In this document: positions 1 through 7,550 of the stretch, one piece after another
Position numbering within the stretch: position 1 is the stretch's first letter
How the letters are laid out: the number at the start of each line of letters is the position of its first letter
Assembly (NCBI GenBank): GCA_910589655.1
Contig: CAJUTJ010000038.1
Coordinates: forward strand, 1-37,914
Length of the DNA: 37,914 nucleotides
Source: an uncultured Acetatifactor sp.
GTDB lineage: Bacteria; Bacillota; Clostridia; Lachnospirales; Lachnospiraceae
Direction of reading: 5' to 3'
The notes under the pieces: model-generated
Told to the model about the DNA's origin: nothing
Seen by the model: only the letters and a program-made list of their open reading frames with translations
Databases searched by the model: none
Position numbers and translations under genes: made by a program

Positions 1-121
1 GATACATTGGCGCAGAATGATTATTTCATATGCAAGGCGGAGGAATGAGGCGTAGCGGTGGCTACGTCGATTGACGACAACGAAGCAGATGAAAAATCAG
101 ACAAGCCAAGGTGTCAGTTAA
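1..121. repeat. Structured intergenic repeat-like element, no gene
   Basis: This stretch has no convincing reading frame but is dense in self-complementary segments. Outer arms TTTCATATGC (24-33) and GCAGATGAAA (85-94) pair with one mismatch. Inside them CGTAGC (51-56) pairs with GCTACG (61-66), and CGTC (65-68) with GACG (73-76). The element ends where the remaining frame of a helix-turn-helix gene begins, as if it had joined to, or replaced, the 5' part of that gene. The structure is visible; that it is a dispersed repeat is an inference, because only one copy lies in the window. Confidence 0.4.
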
Positions 122-289
122 TTAATATTCGTTGTACTAGCATCCAGTCTCGGTACTTCTCAAAGCAATTTATCTAACAAATTAAAGCATGACAATTTCA
201 ACGAAAAAGAATTGAATCAAATTGCCGATATTCTAAACTGTGATTTCAAGGGAACTTTTGTGATGAGAGATACCGGGGAGGAAATATAA
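122..289 (+). pseudogene. 5'-truncated Cro/C1-type helix-turn-helix regulator
   Basis: The open frame from 122 to the stop at 287-289 encodes about 50 residues that end in DFKGTFVMRDTGEEI. The part LGTSQSNLSNKLKHDN followed by ELNQIADILNCDF reads like the second half of a small XRE-family HTH protein: recognition helix, then the family's typical tail. Such 65-70-residue regulators are common on clostridial conjugative elements. No start codon, ribosome site or first helices remain; an in-frame stop lies at 119-121 and the repeat at 1-121 occupies the missing portion. I read it as a gene remnant, possibly from a mobile element that also brought the toxin locus next to it. Confidence 0.6.
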
Positions 290-296
290 AAAATGC

Positions 297-325
297 TTGA
301 ATCCCATTATCAGATATGCTATATT
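297..325 (+). promoter_or_regulatory. Sigma-A promoter for the antisense RNA
   Basis: TTGAAT (297-302) and TATATT (320-325) are separated by exactly 17 bases. Transcription would start near 332 and run rightward into a terminator ending at about 437. No protein-coding gene of credible quality lies in that interval, so the promoter most likely drives a short RNA antisense to the 3' end of the toxin transcript. Confidence 0.6.
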
Positions 326-331
326 ATAGAC

Positions 332-437
332 AGAAAAAAGGAAAGCCATAGAAGCGGCTCTACCCCTCAAACGATAACTAAATACCTCTTACGAGGTCAG
401 CCGTCGCTATTGCAGTAGCGGCGGCTATTTCTTTTTT
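332..437 (+). ncRNA. Candidate type I antitoxin RNA, convergent with the toxin mRNA
   Basis: The predicted RNA of about 105 nt starts after the promoter at 297-325. It ends in a Rho-independent terminator: an 11-bp stem (399-409 with 416-426, one G-U pair), loop 410-415, then a T-rich tract at 428-437. A second small hairpin, ACCTC-TTAC-GAGGT, precedes it. The RNA is complementary to the last codons and 3' untranslated region of the toxin gene on the other strand. This tail-to-tail overlap is the arrangement known for txpA/RatA of Bacillus subtilis. A 41-codon frame at 292 exists inside but has no ribosome site, and I do not consider it real. The RNA itself is inferred from sequence signals only. 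Confidence 0.55.
334..359 (-). terminator. Terminator of the toxin transcript
   Basis: On the minus strand AGCC (complement of 356-359) pairs with GGCT (complement of 344-347) and is followed by TTCCTTTTTT. It lies about 70 bases beyond the toxin stop codon. The toxin mRNA would therefore cover almost the full length of the antisense RNA. Confidence 0.45.
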
Positions 438-520
438 CCCTTGTAAACCTGATAAATCAAATTCGCAAGGGCGACAATGAGTATTCCACTCTGAATTAAA
501 TCCTGATATGTAACATACAT
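425..520 (-). CDS. Putative holin-like toxin, 31 aa (type I toxin candidate)
   Basis: The gene encodes MYVTYQDLIQSGILIVALAN followed by a hydrophobic and then lysine-rich end (LIYQVYKGKKK). This is one membrane helix with a short polar N-terminus and a basic tail, the pattern of the small 'holin-like toxin' family (Pfam Hol_Tox) that is widespread in Firmicutes. An AAAGGAGG ribosome site ends 8 bases before the ATG. The longer overlapping frame at 496-705 has no comparable support. A sigma-A promoter lies at 619-647, so the mRNA has an untranslated leader of about 90 nt containing a possible Shine-Dalgarno-masking stem. Convergent antisense RNA overlaps its 3' end. Membrane depolarisation is the usual activity of such toxins; here it is inferred. 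Confidence 0.65.
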   Translation of the reverse strand: MYVTYQDLIQSGILIVALANLIYQVYKGKKK

Positions 521-527
521 TGCATCG

Positions 528-580
528 CCCTCCTTTCTTTCGTCTGGAGGGCTACTTGAACCCTCCGAAAAAAAGAGGGG
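528..580 (-). promoter_or_regulatory. Leader with competing hairpins that can mask the toxin ribosome site
   Basis: Reading the minus strand, CCCTC (complement of 575-580 area), GGAGGG (561-566), CCCTCC (546-551) and the ribosome site GGAGGG (528-533) follow one another. CCCTCC at 546-551 can pair with either neighbouring GGAGGG. One fold hides the ribosome site and the other frees it. Masking of the Shine-Dalgarno element is typical of type I toxin mRNAs; whether it happens here is an inference from complementarity. Confidence 0.45.
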
Positions 581-618
581 GTAAAGCCGCCTTTGGCTCT
601 ATGGTTTCCCATGAATGG

Positions 619-647
619 AGTATAGCACACATTCCTTTGGCAGACAA
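619..647 (-). promoter_or_regulatory. Sigma-A promoter of the toxin gene
   Basis: On the minus strand TTGTCT (complement of 642-647) and TATACT (complement of 619-624) are 17 bases apart. The start point would be near 612, about 90 nt upstream of the toxin ATG. Confidence 0.6.
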
Positions 648-816
648 TGCCTATATTAACTTCTTGAGTTTCCGCAGTTTTATTCATACAAATGCCGATT
701 GGCAACCGTAGTTATCCACAACTTTCAAAAAATCCCTAAAATATAAGGAATCTTGTTTATGCCGCCCCATTATAGGACAGCTGCTGAGAATTTTGCCTTT
801 TTTAGAGGAACATTCT

Positions 817-2137
817 TTATTTAATAGATTTTATATATTGTTTGCTCATAGTACTGACAACTAAAAAATAGCAGAGATAAATAAACAGTGTACATAAGCA
901 AAACTCACCGGCAAATCCCCAAATAATATTGTGCATTGTTATTGGTAATATTGAGTTCATTTTTACATTCAACAATGGTATACAGAATAAAAATATGATT
1001 AAAGCCATCGTCATTGGAAAAGTTAATCTAATTGCTATAATCCGGTTCACAAGAATTACTATTTGCCTGTCGCTTTTTCCAATCCAACGCAGTATCTGAT
1101 TATTTTTTGAATCCTGTCGCAGTTCGATAATTTGCTGCAACGATAATATCGAAAAATAAATTATCGCAAAAACAATACAAATACATATTTGTGCAGTTCC
1201 CATCCATTGTTGTAGATCTGTATCAAAAAGCTGAATCTCCGGCTGTAACAAGCATTCCGGCAAAAAAAGATGATACAGAGAACAGGAAACATACGCAAAA
1301 GACCACATTTATTATGGCAGTCGTTTTGAAATTTGAGGTTAGACTTGCCATAACATATAATCTATTCTTTTGATATAAATTAACCGATTTTGTTTTCCTG
1401 TACGTATATAGATAGCTAAAAATCCATTTGTAAAATGTATAGATAGATACTAATAGTGGAATTATTACAAAAGATACGACATAAACAATGTGATCTTCCG
1501 GCAGAAAAACAATTCCACACACAAAGCCAATCATACATACAAAACTGAAAACGAAAGCAATGCCCCATTTCTTGTAGTTTTCTTTCTTTTTCATACCTTG
1601 GTTTCGATTTTTTTCATACATCAACTCTCGTATTTGCAGCTTCTCTAATCTTTTTTTCAAGGAAAAAGCACCTATGATTTCAACAAGACAGAAGCAGAAA
1701 AATGTATATAGTATACTCTTACCATAAAGAAAGGCGTATAGCTTTATTTCATGCAAAATTGCATTAAGACAGGATAGTCCATATACGAAAAAGCCTATTG
1801 TTGTTCCAATCAGAAAACACAACAATCCAATCAATAAGATTTCACATAAAAACAAATTTGTTAATTTCTTTTTATTCATTCCTAATAATAAATAATTTGC
1901 AAATTCTTTCGCCCTCTGTCTTAGGATAAAGTCATCTATATATCCTACTAAAATCGCTTGGATTATTGTTATGAGCAAGGGTAAAGAAATTGTTTGAAAA
2001 TTAGTTAATTCCCCCATAATTGCAATGCAGTTAGATATTTCCATAGTCGCTAAAAGGACAGTCATGGTTACAACATACAAAAGATAATCGGTGAAAGAGC
2101 GTTTGGCATTACGAATTGACAATTTCAAATACATCAT
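817..2137 (-). pseudogene. FtsX-like ABC transporter permease, split by a frameshift
   Basis: Two overlapping frames together form one permease of about 440 residues. The first (stop at 1223-1225) begins MMYLKLSIRNAKRSF, typical of the cytoplasmic start of BceB/FtsX-type permeases, and contains about six membrane helices. The second frame takes over near 1225-1300 and encodes the last three helices, ending at 817. The break lies at a run of five A (1225-1229, T on the coding strand): with four the protein would read continuously through GDSAFDTDLQQWMG. Either the gene is inactivated, or the run slips, or this is a sequencing error. The start overlaps the end of the ATPase gene by 29 bases, so the two are translationally coupled. 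Likely cargo (peptide antibiotic or lipid) is unknown. Confidence 0.7.
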
Positions 2138-3203
2138 GGCTTTCCCCCTCTATCCATTCCATCCTTTTCAAAATGTCTGCAAAAAAGGTCTGCTTATTTT
2201 TTTGTTCCCGGTTTAATGTAGCTTTTATTTCACCGTCTTGCATAAACAATATCCTGTCACAATAACTCGCCGCCATAACATCATGAGTAACCATTAGTAT
2301 TGTTGCATTGTACTCCTTACAAAGCATAACAAATACGCTTAATAGCTGTTTGGCGGAATGAGAATCCAGTGCCCCAGTCGGCTCGTCTGCAAGAATAATA
2401 TCCGGTTTTACCGCAATAGCACGGGCGCAAGCGCAACGTTGCCGCTGCCCGCCCGATACTTCATATGGGAATTTATCTAATACAGCGGATATATCCAGTT
2501 TTTCAGATATATTTTGTATAATTTGCCCGATACTTTCTTTTGGAGTTTCTTTAACCGTCAATGCAAGTGCAATATTTTCATAGATTGTCAAAGTTTCAAG
2601 TAAATTGTATTCTTGAAAGACAAAGCCTAAATGTTCACGCCGAAAATTTGCCGTATCTTCTTCTGCTATATCTACTATGTTTTGCCCGCCGATTCGTATT
2701 ATTCCATTTGTCGGCTTATCTATTGTAGCTATCAAATTAAGCAATGTTGTTTTCCCAGAGCCGGAAGCTCCCATAATTCCAACAAACCTGCCTTGCGCTA
2801 CTTGAAAACTTACGTCATTTACAGCTAACACGGAATTGCCCTCTGTTTCGTATATCTTAGAAATATTTTGCACTTCTAAAACATTATTCTGTGTAACCTC
2901 ATCTGCTTTCAATTTCCCCTTATCGTTTCCCAGCCAATTTGTGATAACTTCCATAAGAACTTCATCTGCTTTTTCTTTTATGTTTTCGTCCGGGATACAT
3001 TCACCAGCAAATAATTCATTCAAAGTGATTTCCAGTAATCCGCATAGTGGAATGAACAAAGACAAGTCCGGCATAGACCTTCCGTTTTCCCATTTTGAAA
3101 TAGCCTTATCTGTTATGCCTAATTTTTCTGCCAGCTGATTTTGTGTCCAACCTTTTGCTTTTCGACGTTCGGATATAAAGGCACCAATTTTATTTTGATT
3201 CAT
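2109..3203 (-). CDS. XRE-type HTH domain fused to a BceA/LolD-like ABC ATPase
   Basis: Residues 1-66 form a Cro/C1 helix-turn-helix (TQNQLAEKLGITDKAISKWE), residues 67-107 a charged linker, and residues 108-330 an ABC nucleotide-binding domain. Visible motifs are Walker A GASGSGKT (145-152), Q-loop FQEYN, signature VSGGQRQR (249-256), Walker B IILADE (269-274) and H-loop VTHD (305-308). All catalytic residues are present. The ATPase part matches the MacB/BceA branch that works with FtsX-like permeases, and such a gene follows directly with a 29-base overlap. GGAGG precedes the ATG by 9 bases. Joining a DNA-binding domain to the transport ATPase suggests that transporter state or abundance feeds directly into transcription; that is an inference. 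Confidence 0.85.
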   Translation of the reverse strand: MNQNKIGAFISERRKAKGWTQNQLAEKLGITDKAISKWENGRSMPDLSLFIPLCGLLEITLNELFAGECIPDENIKEKADEVLMEVITNWLGNDKGKLKADEVTQNNVLEVQNISKIYETEGNSVLAVNDVSFQVAQGRFVGIMGASGSGKTTLLNLIATIDKPTNGIIRIGGQNIVDIAEEDTANFRREHLGFVFQEYNLLETLTIYENIALALTVKETPKESIGQIIQNISEKLDISAVLDKFPYEVSGGQRQRCACARAIAVKPDIILADEPTGALDSHSAKQLLSVFVMLCKEYNATILMVTHDVMAASYCDRILFMQDGEIKATLNREQKNKQTFFADILKRMEWIEGESHDVFEIVNS

Positions 3204-3292
3204 AATTCAAGTCCTCCTGTTTACAGTGAATTATATAAATCCAACATAAAAATGAACACCCACCAACAGTAGAGTGTGATAAAATACGTTTT

Positions 3293-3436
3293 TTACAATT
3301 CTACTTGTGGTATAGTTCCTTGACTTACCTCTGTTATTTTGTAATCCGACACATAGACGAACCTCCCCCAAAGCACAGCAATTATGATAAAGACGGCAGC
3401 CACAAAACCTAATATAAACTTCATGATCTTTTTCAT
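3293..3436 (-). CDS. Small membrane peptide, 47 aa, unknown function
   Basis: The peptide starts MKKIMKFILGFVAAVFIIIA and ends with a short polar part (DYKITEVSQGTIPQVEL). It has one strong membrane helix with a basic N-terminus, either a signal anchor or an uncleaved signal peptide. An AAAGGA ribosome site lies about 11 bases upstream. It sits about 90 bases upstream of the HTH-ABC gene on the same strand and could belong to that operon, for instance as a sensor or accessory peptide. It might also be the N-terminal remnant of a longer exported protein. A longer overlapping frame (3231-3461) in another phase has no family features and was not chosen. Confidence 0.45.
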   Translation of the reverse strand: MKKIMKFILGFVAAVFIIIAVLWGRFVYVSDYKITEVSQGTIPQVEL

Positions 3437-3500
3437 TGTCCCATATCCTTTCTGCTTTCAACGCCAGAAAATACCCATAATAACTGTTATCACTGCATCA

Positions 3501-3641
3501 TCACATAAAATTATGCTGCACACTGTATTCCGATATAACCGATACAAGATCACAGTTTACCTGATCAAATTCCTGACGGAAGATATACGGATCTGCGAAA
3601 CAATTTTCCATGTTACGGACAAGCTCTTTATATGCATCTTC
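3501..3641 (-). pseudogene. Possible C-terminal fragment of an unidentified gene
   Basis: A 46-codon frame follows an in-frame stop at 3642-3644 and ends at 3501. Its composition (EDAYKELVRNMENCF, then DPYIFRQEFDQVNCDLVSVI) looks like a real soluble helical protein rather than random sequence. No start codon with a ribosome site is present. I could not identify the family. The same-strand small membrane peptide begins about 65 bases further on. Confidence 0.25.
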
Positions 3642-3697
3642 CTATTCTGGTACGTTACCTAAGCAGAACACCGCTCCGGTACTTACCATTAGTACAA

Positions 3698-3733
3698 GGA
3701 GCGTGAAAATAATATCAAGTATTTTCACGCTCC
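3698..3733. terminator. Perfect 13-bp hairpin between genes, possible terminator
   Basis: GGAGCGTGAAAAT (3698-3710) and ATTTTCACGCTCC (3721-3733) are exact inverted repeats with a 10-base loop. It lies downstream of the GNAT gene that ends at 3786. The U-tract is weak in both directions (CCTTTCTT on plus), so it may act as a terminator or as an mRNA 3' stabiliser. Confidence 0.5.
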
Positions 3734-3785
3734 CCTTTCTTATATAGCCATGAACGGCTTTATGTCAATTCTTTGCCAAGGTAAC

Positions 3786-4583
3786 TCATTGAAGCATTCC
3801 GTATTCTCCCAGCTCCCGAAAACCGATTCTGTGATATATTCTTCCCGCCGCAGGATTGTCATAAAAGAGACATAGATATTTCTTTCCCCGGTCAAAACAA
3901 TCCTGACACAGCGCCGAAACCACCTCGGAAGCAAATCCCCTCCCCCGATACTCCTTGGCAGTGGCCACCCCTACTATCATGGCGCTCTCGGAATTTTCCG
4001 CACTGGTAGATGCGAAAGCAACCATGCGCCCGTTTAAAAAACCTCCCACTGCCGACTTACCGCCATTGGCCATCTCTTCTTTCATCCGGCGGATCTGTTC
4101 CTCTCTCTCCTCTTTCTTATATGTCTTACTGAATTCCTCAATATCCGACAGCAAATCGATGGATTCCGCCACATCCTCTTGCTCCAGCCTGCGGACCGCA
4201 AAATCACCCGGCTGCGTTAAACAGCTCTCCCCATGGTCACAGCGGCTCATATATGTAGTGCGAAGCTTCCACTGGGGAAATGCCGGAGCAATGCGCTCTA
4301 ACAGCAAGGTCTTCCCACTGATGCAGTCCGGCTTTTGTCCGCTTAAAAATGCGATTGCCTCCTCCGCATTATAATCTTCGTATTGGCTATATAAAATAAA
4401 GAATTGATGATACCTTAATACCAGAAAGTCCCAGCGGTTCCGTTCTTCATGGAGATAAAAATGCACCGTCTCGTTCTTCACTCCAAAATTCTCCAAATCC
4501 CCGATCAAAAACAAATTCATCTCAGGCTCCTTTTTCACATAGCGGAGAATCTCCTCCCTATCCTGTTCCTCTAATATACGCAT
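3786..4583 (-). CDS. GNAT-family N-acetyltransferase, 265 aa
   Basis: The C-terminal half (about residues 128-262) is a GNAT fold with the acetyl-CoA-binding motif A, VGVATAKEYRGRGFASEVV, and motif B GKKYLCLFYDNPAAGRIYHRIGF cut here to its core NPAAGRIYHRIGF. The N-terminal 125 residues resemble the extra domain of two-domain acetyltransferases. It would transfer an acetyl group from acetyl-CoA to an amine; the substrate cannot be read from sequence. The ribosome site GGAGG precedes the ATG by 7 bases. It stands alone on the minus strand, with about 350 non-coding bases upstream and a perfect hairpin downstream. Confidence 0.8.
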   Translation of the reverse strand: MRILEEQDREEILRYVKKEPEMNLFLIGDLENFGVKNETVHFYLHEERNRWDFLVLRYHQFFILYSQYEDYNAEEAIAFLSGQKPDCISGKTLLLERIAPAFPQWKLRTTYMSRCDHGESCLTQPGDFAVRRLEQEDVAESIDLLSDIEEFSKTYKKEEREEQIRRMKEEMANGGKSAVGGFLNGRMVAFASTSAENSESAMIVGVATAKEYRGRGFASEVVSALCQDCFDRGKKYLCLFYDNPAAGRIYHRIGFRELGEYGMLQ

Positions 4584-4930
4584 ATGTCTCCTCCATTTCT
4601 TCCAGATCGGTTAATGTTGTCTATTTCCCCAAATAACTGTTTAGCGGCAAAATAGGACTACTGTCCAAGTTCCACACATGATATTTCAGGATTTTTCATT
4701 GTTTTGTTTTCTTATGATATCACTTATTGCCAAAAGGTCAAGTATTAGTAATTGCTTTCCCCTTTGAAATCATGTCGTAAGCGTTTCTATACCAATTTCA
4801 ACCCATGCCGCTGTGATTCCGACAGCTCCGGAATACTATTCTCCGTCCGGCACAGAAAAACAGCGGCATATTGATTCTTCCGTCACTCCATAATGCGGAT
4901 GATATTATTTCTCTTAATATCATTAAATCC
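4584..4930. other. Intergenic region with nested hairpins
   Basis: No gene is supported here. The part next to the synthetase gene holds two inverted repeats: ATGATATTA/TAATATCAT around 4903-4927, and a large stem ATGCCGCTGT (4805-4814) with ACAGCGGCAT (4860-4869), which encloses CCGGA/TCCGG. They follow the synthetase stop codon on the minus strand and may protect or end its mRNA, although neither is followed by a clear U-tract. No convincing promoter for the GNAT gene was found. Confidence 0.4.
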
Positions 4931-7006
4931 TTACGTTTCCGTCAGCTGCCAATCATGCTTTTTAAAAAAATCTACTCTCGGTTCCAGATACTTCAATTCA
5001 TGATGTTCTATGTCTGCAATATAAAAAGAAACAGGCTTCAAAATATTACTCCAATCCCATAATTCTTCACCCAAATTTAGATACTCTCTGAACATTTCAC
5101 ATCCTTCCGGCGCAATCGGATGAATGAGAATTGCCATAACTTTACAAGCATAAAAACAATCAATAACAAGCTGCTTTCTGAATTCAGCATCATTGGCAGC
5201 ATCTGCAGTCTTCACATTATTTACCCAATACTTGTTTATTGATCGGATAAAATCATCTAAAATATAAGAGATGCGATGAAACTCATGGTTATACATATAA
5301 CGCTCATAATCTAGAACCGCTTTCTCTGTCGTATGTCTTATTTGCTCACCCACTTCGCCCTTTGGAATTTTCCCGTCACAATTACTCTGAATAGCATAAA
5401 AGCAAGTTCGGATTAAACGGTTAAAAACATTGGTTATTAAATTGCCATCTTTCAGAACCATGTCCACACCCACTCGTTCTTCCTCTTTCATAAATGCCTG
5501 TGGTTTAAAACCTACGCTTTTAGAGGACAGCCCCAAACTCATAAAATGCATTCGCAACTGATCCTTGGTGTAATAATCAAGCAATTCATCTGCCATAGGA
5601 GGCTTGCTTTCGGAACTGCTACTGGCTTTGGTATCCATATACAATAAATGCCGGTTGGCTATGATATGAGATAAGTGCACCGTCTCCATATCCGGTTCTT
5701 CCCCTTTGGGAACCTGTAATCCTGTAAATAACCCTGTTTGGGCGATGGAATAAAAATAAATATTATCTTCTCCGATAAACTGATAAACTGTAGATTCATC
5801 ATCATACCACCACTTGGACAAATCATCTTCTTTTTCATGCTTTCTCAAATATGCCAAAGTAAAGGAAATCGGCGCCCATAGCGATTCCGGCCACACCCAA
5901 AAGGTGAGGCCTTTTAATTCTTCACATTCAGGAAACGGTATTCCCCATTCTACATTACCGGATAGCCTAAAGGGAACCAGTGTCTTTCCTGAAGTATAAT
6001 GAATGTTGCAGGCGTCCAATATCTTTTTAGCCTTGTCACGATCATCCAGATTTTCAAATTCAAACACAACTGAAGTCTTCTTTTCCTCATTGGTTAACTT
6101 ATGAGGGGGGAACTTCGTTGCTAATCCTGCCAAATCATCTATATACTTTTTGGGTACATAGATTAAAGGTTTTTTCAAAAATTCTTCTACGGTTTCTAAC
6201 TGATACTTACGTGTATTTGTATTTTTTCGCAAGAAACCATTATATTTCTTTACTGCATGTATACAATATTCTAAATCAAAATACCAGTTTTCCACATCTC
6301 TGAGGACAGGCTTTTTATTTGATAAACAACTGACCGGATTTATAAGTTCAGAAGGCAAAAACTGATGTCCCAATGAACATTCATCAGCATATGCTTTTTT
6401 CGAAGCGCATCCCGGTATAGGACATTTTCCTATTACTTGTCTTCCGTTTAAGAACATCTTTTTTTCTTCATCATAAAACTGAGGCATGGACATTTTTTTA
6501 ATATAACCATTTTTGTATAAAGTACGAAACACTTTCGTTGATACCTGTTTGTGAATCGAAACGGCTTCCCCCAAAGCCGATGCTCCAAAGAAATCTAAAC
6601 TAATACCATAGTTTTTTAAGGTTTTCTCTTGATTCTCATGGTTAATACGCACATAATCTTCCAAAGTGCCTTCATACCCCGCTTCCTGCAGCTTGCGATA
6701 GCTTTCCACGATAGGGGAACCATAACAATCTGTTCCTGAAAGAAAAATAACATTTTCCTTTCCGATTCGATCTCTTAAAAATCTCGCAAAAATATCAGCA
6801 TGTATAAACATACCGCCAACATGTCCAAAATGCAAATTTTTATTTCCATAAGGCATACCTGCCGTAATAATTGCCCGCTTAGGAAATATCGGCCGTTCAT
6901 TTGGAGTTAAACGTTTACATATCATATTATTTTGTTCCTTTCTGCTATTTATTTTAATTTTCTCTTGCTTCCCCTTTTGTTGGGGAAGCTCTGACTGTTC
7001 CGGCAT
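4931..7006 (-). CDS. Methionyl-tRNA synthetase-like protein with degenerate KMSKS
   Basis: This is a class I synthetase of the MetRS type. It shows the start ITAGMPYGN, the HIGH equivalent HFGH (59-62), a zinc knuckle C195/C200/C210/H214, WGIPFP (354-359) and FIGEDNIYFYS (410-420). Where the KMSKS loop belongs, the sequence reads MDTKASSSSESK (458-468), so the catalytic second lysine is absent. An insertion of roughly 50 residues precedes WGIPFP. Length (691 aa) exceeds an anticodon-less MetRS, and a helical anticodon-binding-like domain follows. AAAGGAGG precedes this ATG; a second start at residue 28 also has a ribosome site (AGAAAGGA) and gives a more usual N-terminus, with an 8-bp hairpin between the two. 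It may be a resistance or specialised paralogue with altered activity; that is inference. Confidence 0.75.
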   Translation of the reverse strand: MPEQSELPQQKGKQEKIKINSRKEQNNMICKRLTPNERPIFPKRAIITAGMPYGNKNLHFGHVGGMFIHADIFARFLRDRIGKENVIFLSGTDCYGSPIVESYRKLQEAGYEGTLEDYVRINHENQEKTLKNYGISLDFFGASALGEAVSIHKQVSTKVFRTLYKNGYIKKMSMPQFYDEEKKMFLNGRQVIGKCPIPGCASKKAYADECSLGHQFLPSELINPVSCLSNKKPVLRDVENWYFDLEYCIHAVKKYNGFLRKNTNTRKYQLETVEEFLKKPLIYVPKKYIDDLAGLATKFPPHKLTNEEKKTSVVFEFENLDDRDKAKKILDACNIHYTSGKTLVPFRLSGNVEWGIPFPECEELKGLTFWVWPESLWAPISFTLAYLRKHEKEDDLSKWWYDDESTVYQFIGEDNIYFYSIAQTGLFTGLQVPKGEEPDMETVHLSHIIANRHLLYMDTKASSSSESKPPMADELLDYYTKDQLRMHFMSLGLSSKSVGFKPQAFMKEEERVGVDMVLKDGNLITNVFNRLIRTCFYAIQSNCDGKIPKGEVGEQIRHTTEKAVLDYERYMYNHEFHRISYILDDFIRSINKYWVNNVKTADAANDAEFRKQLVIDCFYACKVMAILIHPIAPEGCEMFREYLNLGEELWDWSNILKPVSFYIADIEHHELKYLEPRVDFFKKHDWQLTET

Positions 7007-7130
7007 AGTATACCTCCTTTCTGAATCCCTATAATATATGGAAATATTATAAAATTAACTCCCTTTTCGGAAAAGTGTTCCCACATGATTATTGAATTTG
7101 TACCTACCTATCAATTCTTCAAACCGGAAT

Positions 7131-7375
7131 TTATTGCAGCCACTTTGCTCTTGGAATAAGATTTGCCGCCTTATAATAATTAGCTTTTCCATAGTAATGT
7201 TCATGCAAATCATCGTTAACAGCCAATAGTTCCAGTATAGATGCGCCTTTTCGCTCACCTTATGTTCCAATTCATTCAGTAACCAACTACCAATTCCTTG
7301 ATGCTGGTATGGTGAAGCAATCAGGATTTCTTCTAGTGTAAACCCGATAATATTACGCATTTCCCTGATTTCCAT
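7131..7375 (-). pseudogene. Truncated and frameshifted GNAT acetyltransferase
   Basis: From 7375 the frame reads MEIREMRNIIGFTLEEILIA and then PYQHQGIGSWLLNELE, a GNAT motif A (Q/RxxGxG/A). After about residue 42 the family continues in another frame, LELLAVNDDLHEHYYGKANY and then KAANLIPRAKWLQ, ending at 7131. Staying in the first frame gives an unrelated tail ending at 7055. So the gene has a single frameshift near 7250 and also lacks the usual N-terminal strands. AGGGGG lies upstream of the ATG. It sits between the attenuator-like leader and the synthetase-like gene and probably shares their transcript. Confidence 0.6.
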
Positions 7376-7476
7376 ACCATATCCCCCTTTCAATTTTCAG
7401 TTTCTATGCTTGATTATAAAGTATATGCCTGATGCATAGTTCACTTTCTCTGGGTACACAATTCCGAAAAGGGAGA

Positions 7477-7520
7477 AAATTAAAAAACGGTCAAAAACTT
7501 GTATCAAGCTTTTGACCGTT
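7477..7520 (-). terminator. Rho-independent terminator in the leader
   Basis: On the minus strand AACGGTCAAAA (complement of 7510-7520) pairs with TTTTTGACCGTT (complement of 7487-7498), followed by TTTTAATTTT. It lies between the leader peptide stop codon and the broken GNAT gene, so it would cut the transcript from the strong upstream promoter before the structural genes. The leader sequence GTCAAAA in the small hairpin at 7576-7591 is identical to the 5' arm and could compete for the 3' arm, which fits attenuation. Confidence 0.7.
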
Positions 7521-7550
7521 TGGTTCAGATTAACTAGGATAAGGCACTTG

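Noticed and set aside
292..417. Plus-strand 41-codon frame starting at 292
   Set aside because: It starts upstream of the predicted transcription start, lacks a ribosome site and runs into the terminator stem.
496..705. Minus-strand frame of 69 codons overlapping the toxin leader
   Set aside because: No ribosome site and no family features; the region is better explained by the toxin promoter and leader hairpins.
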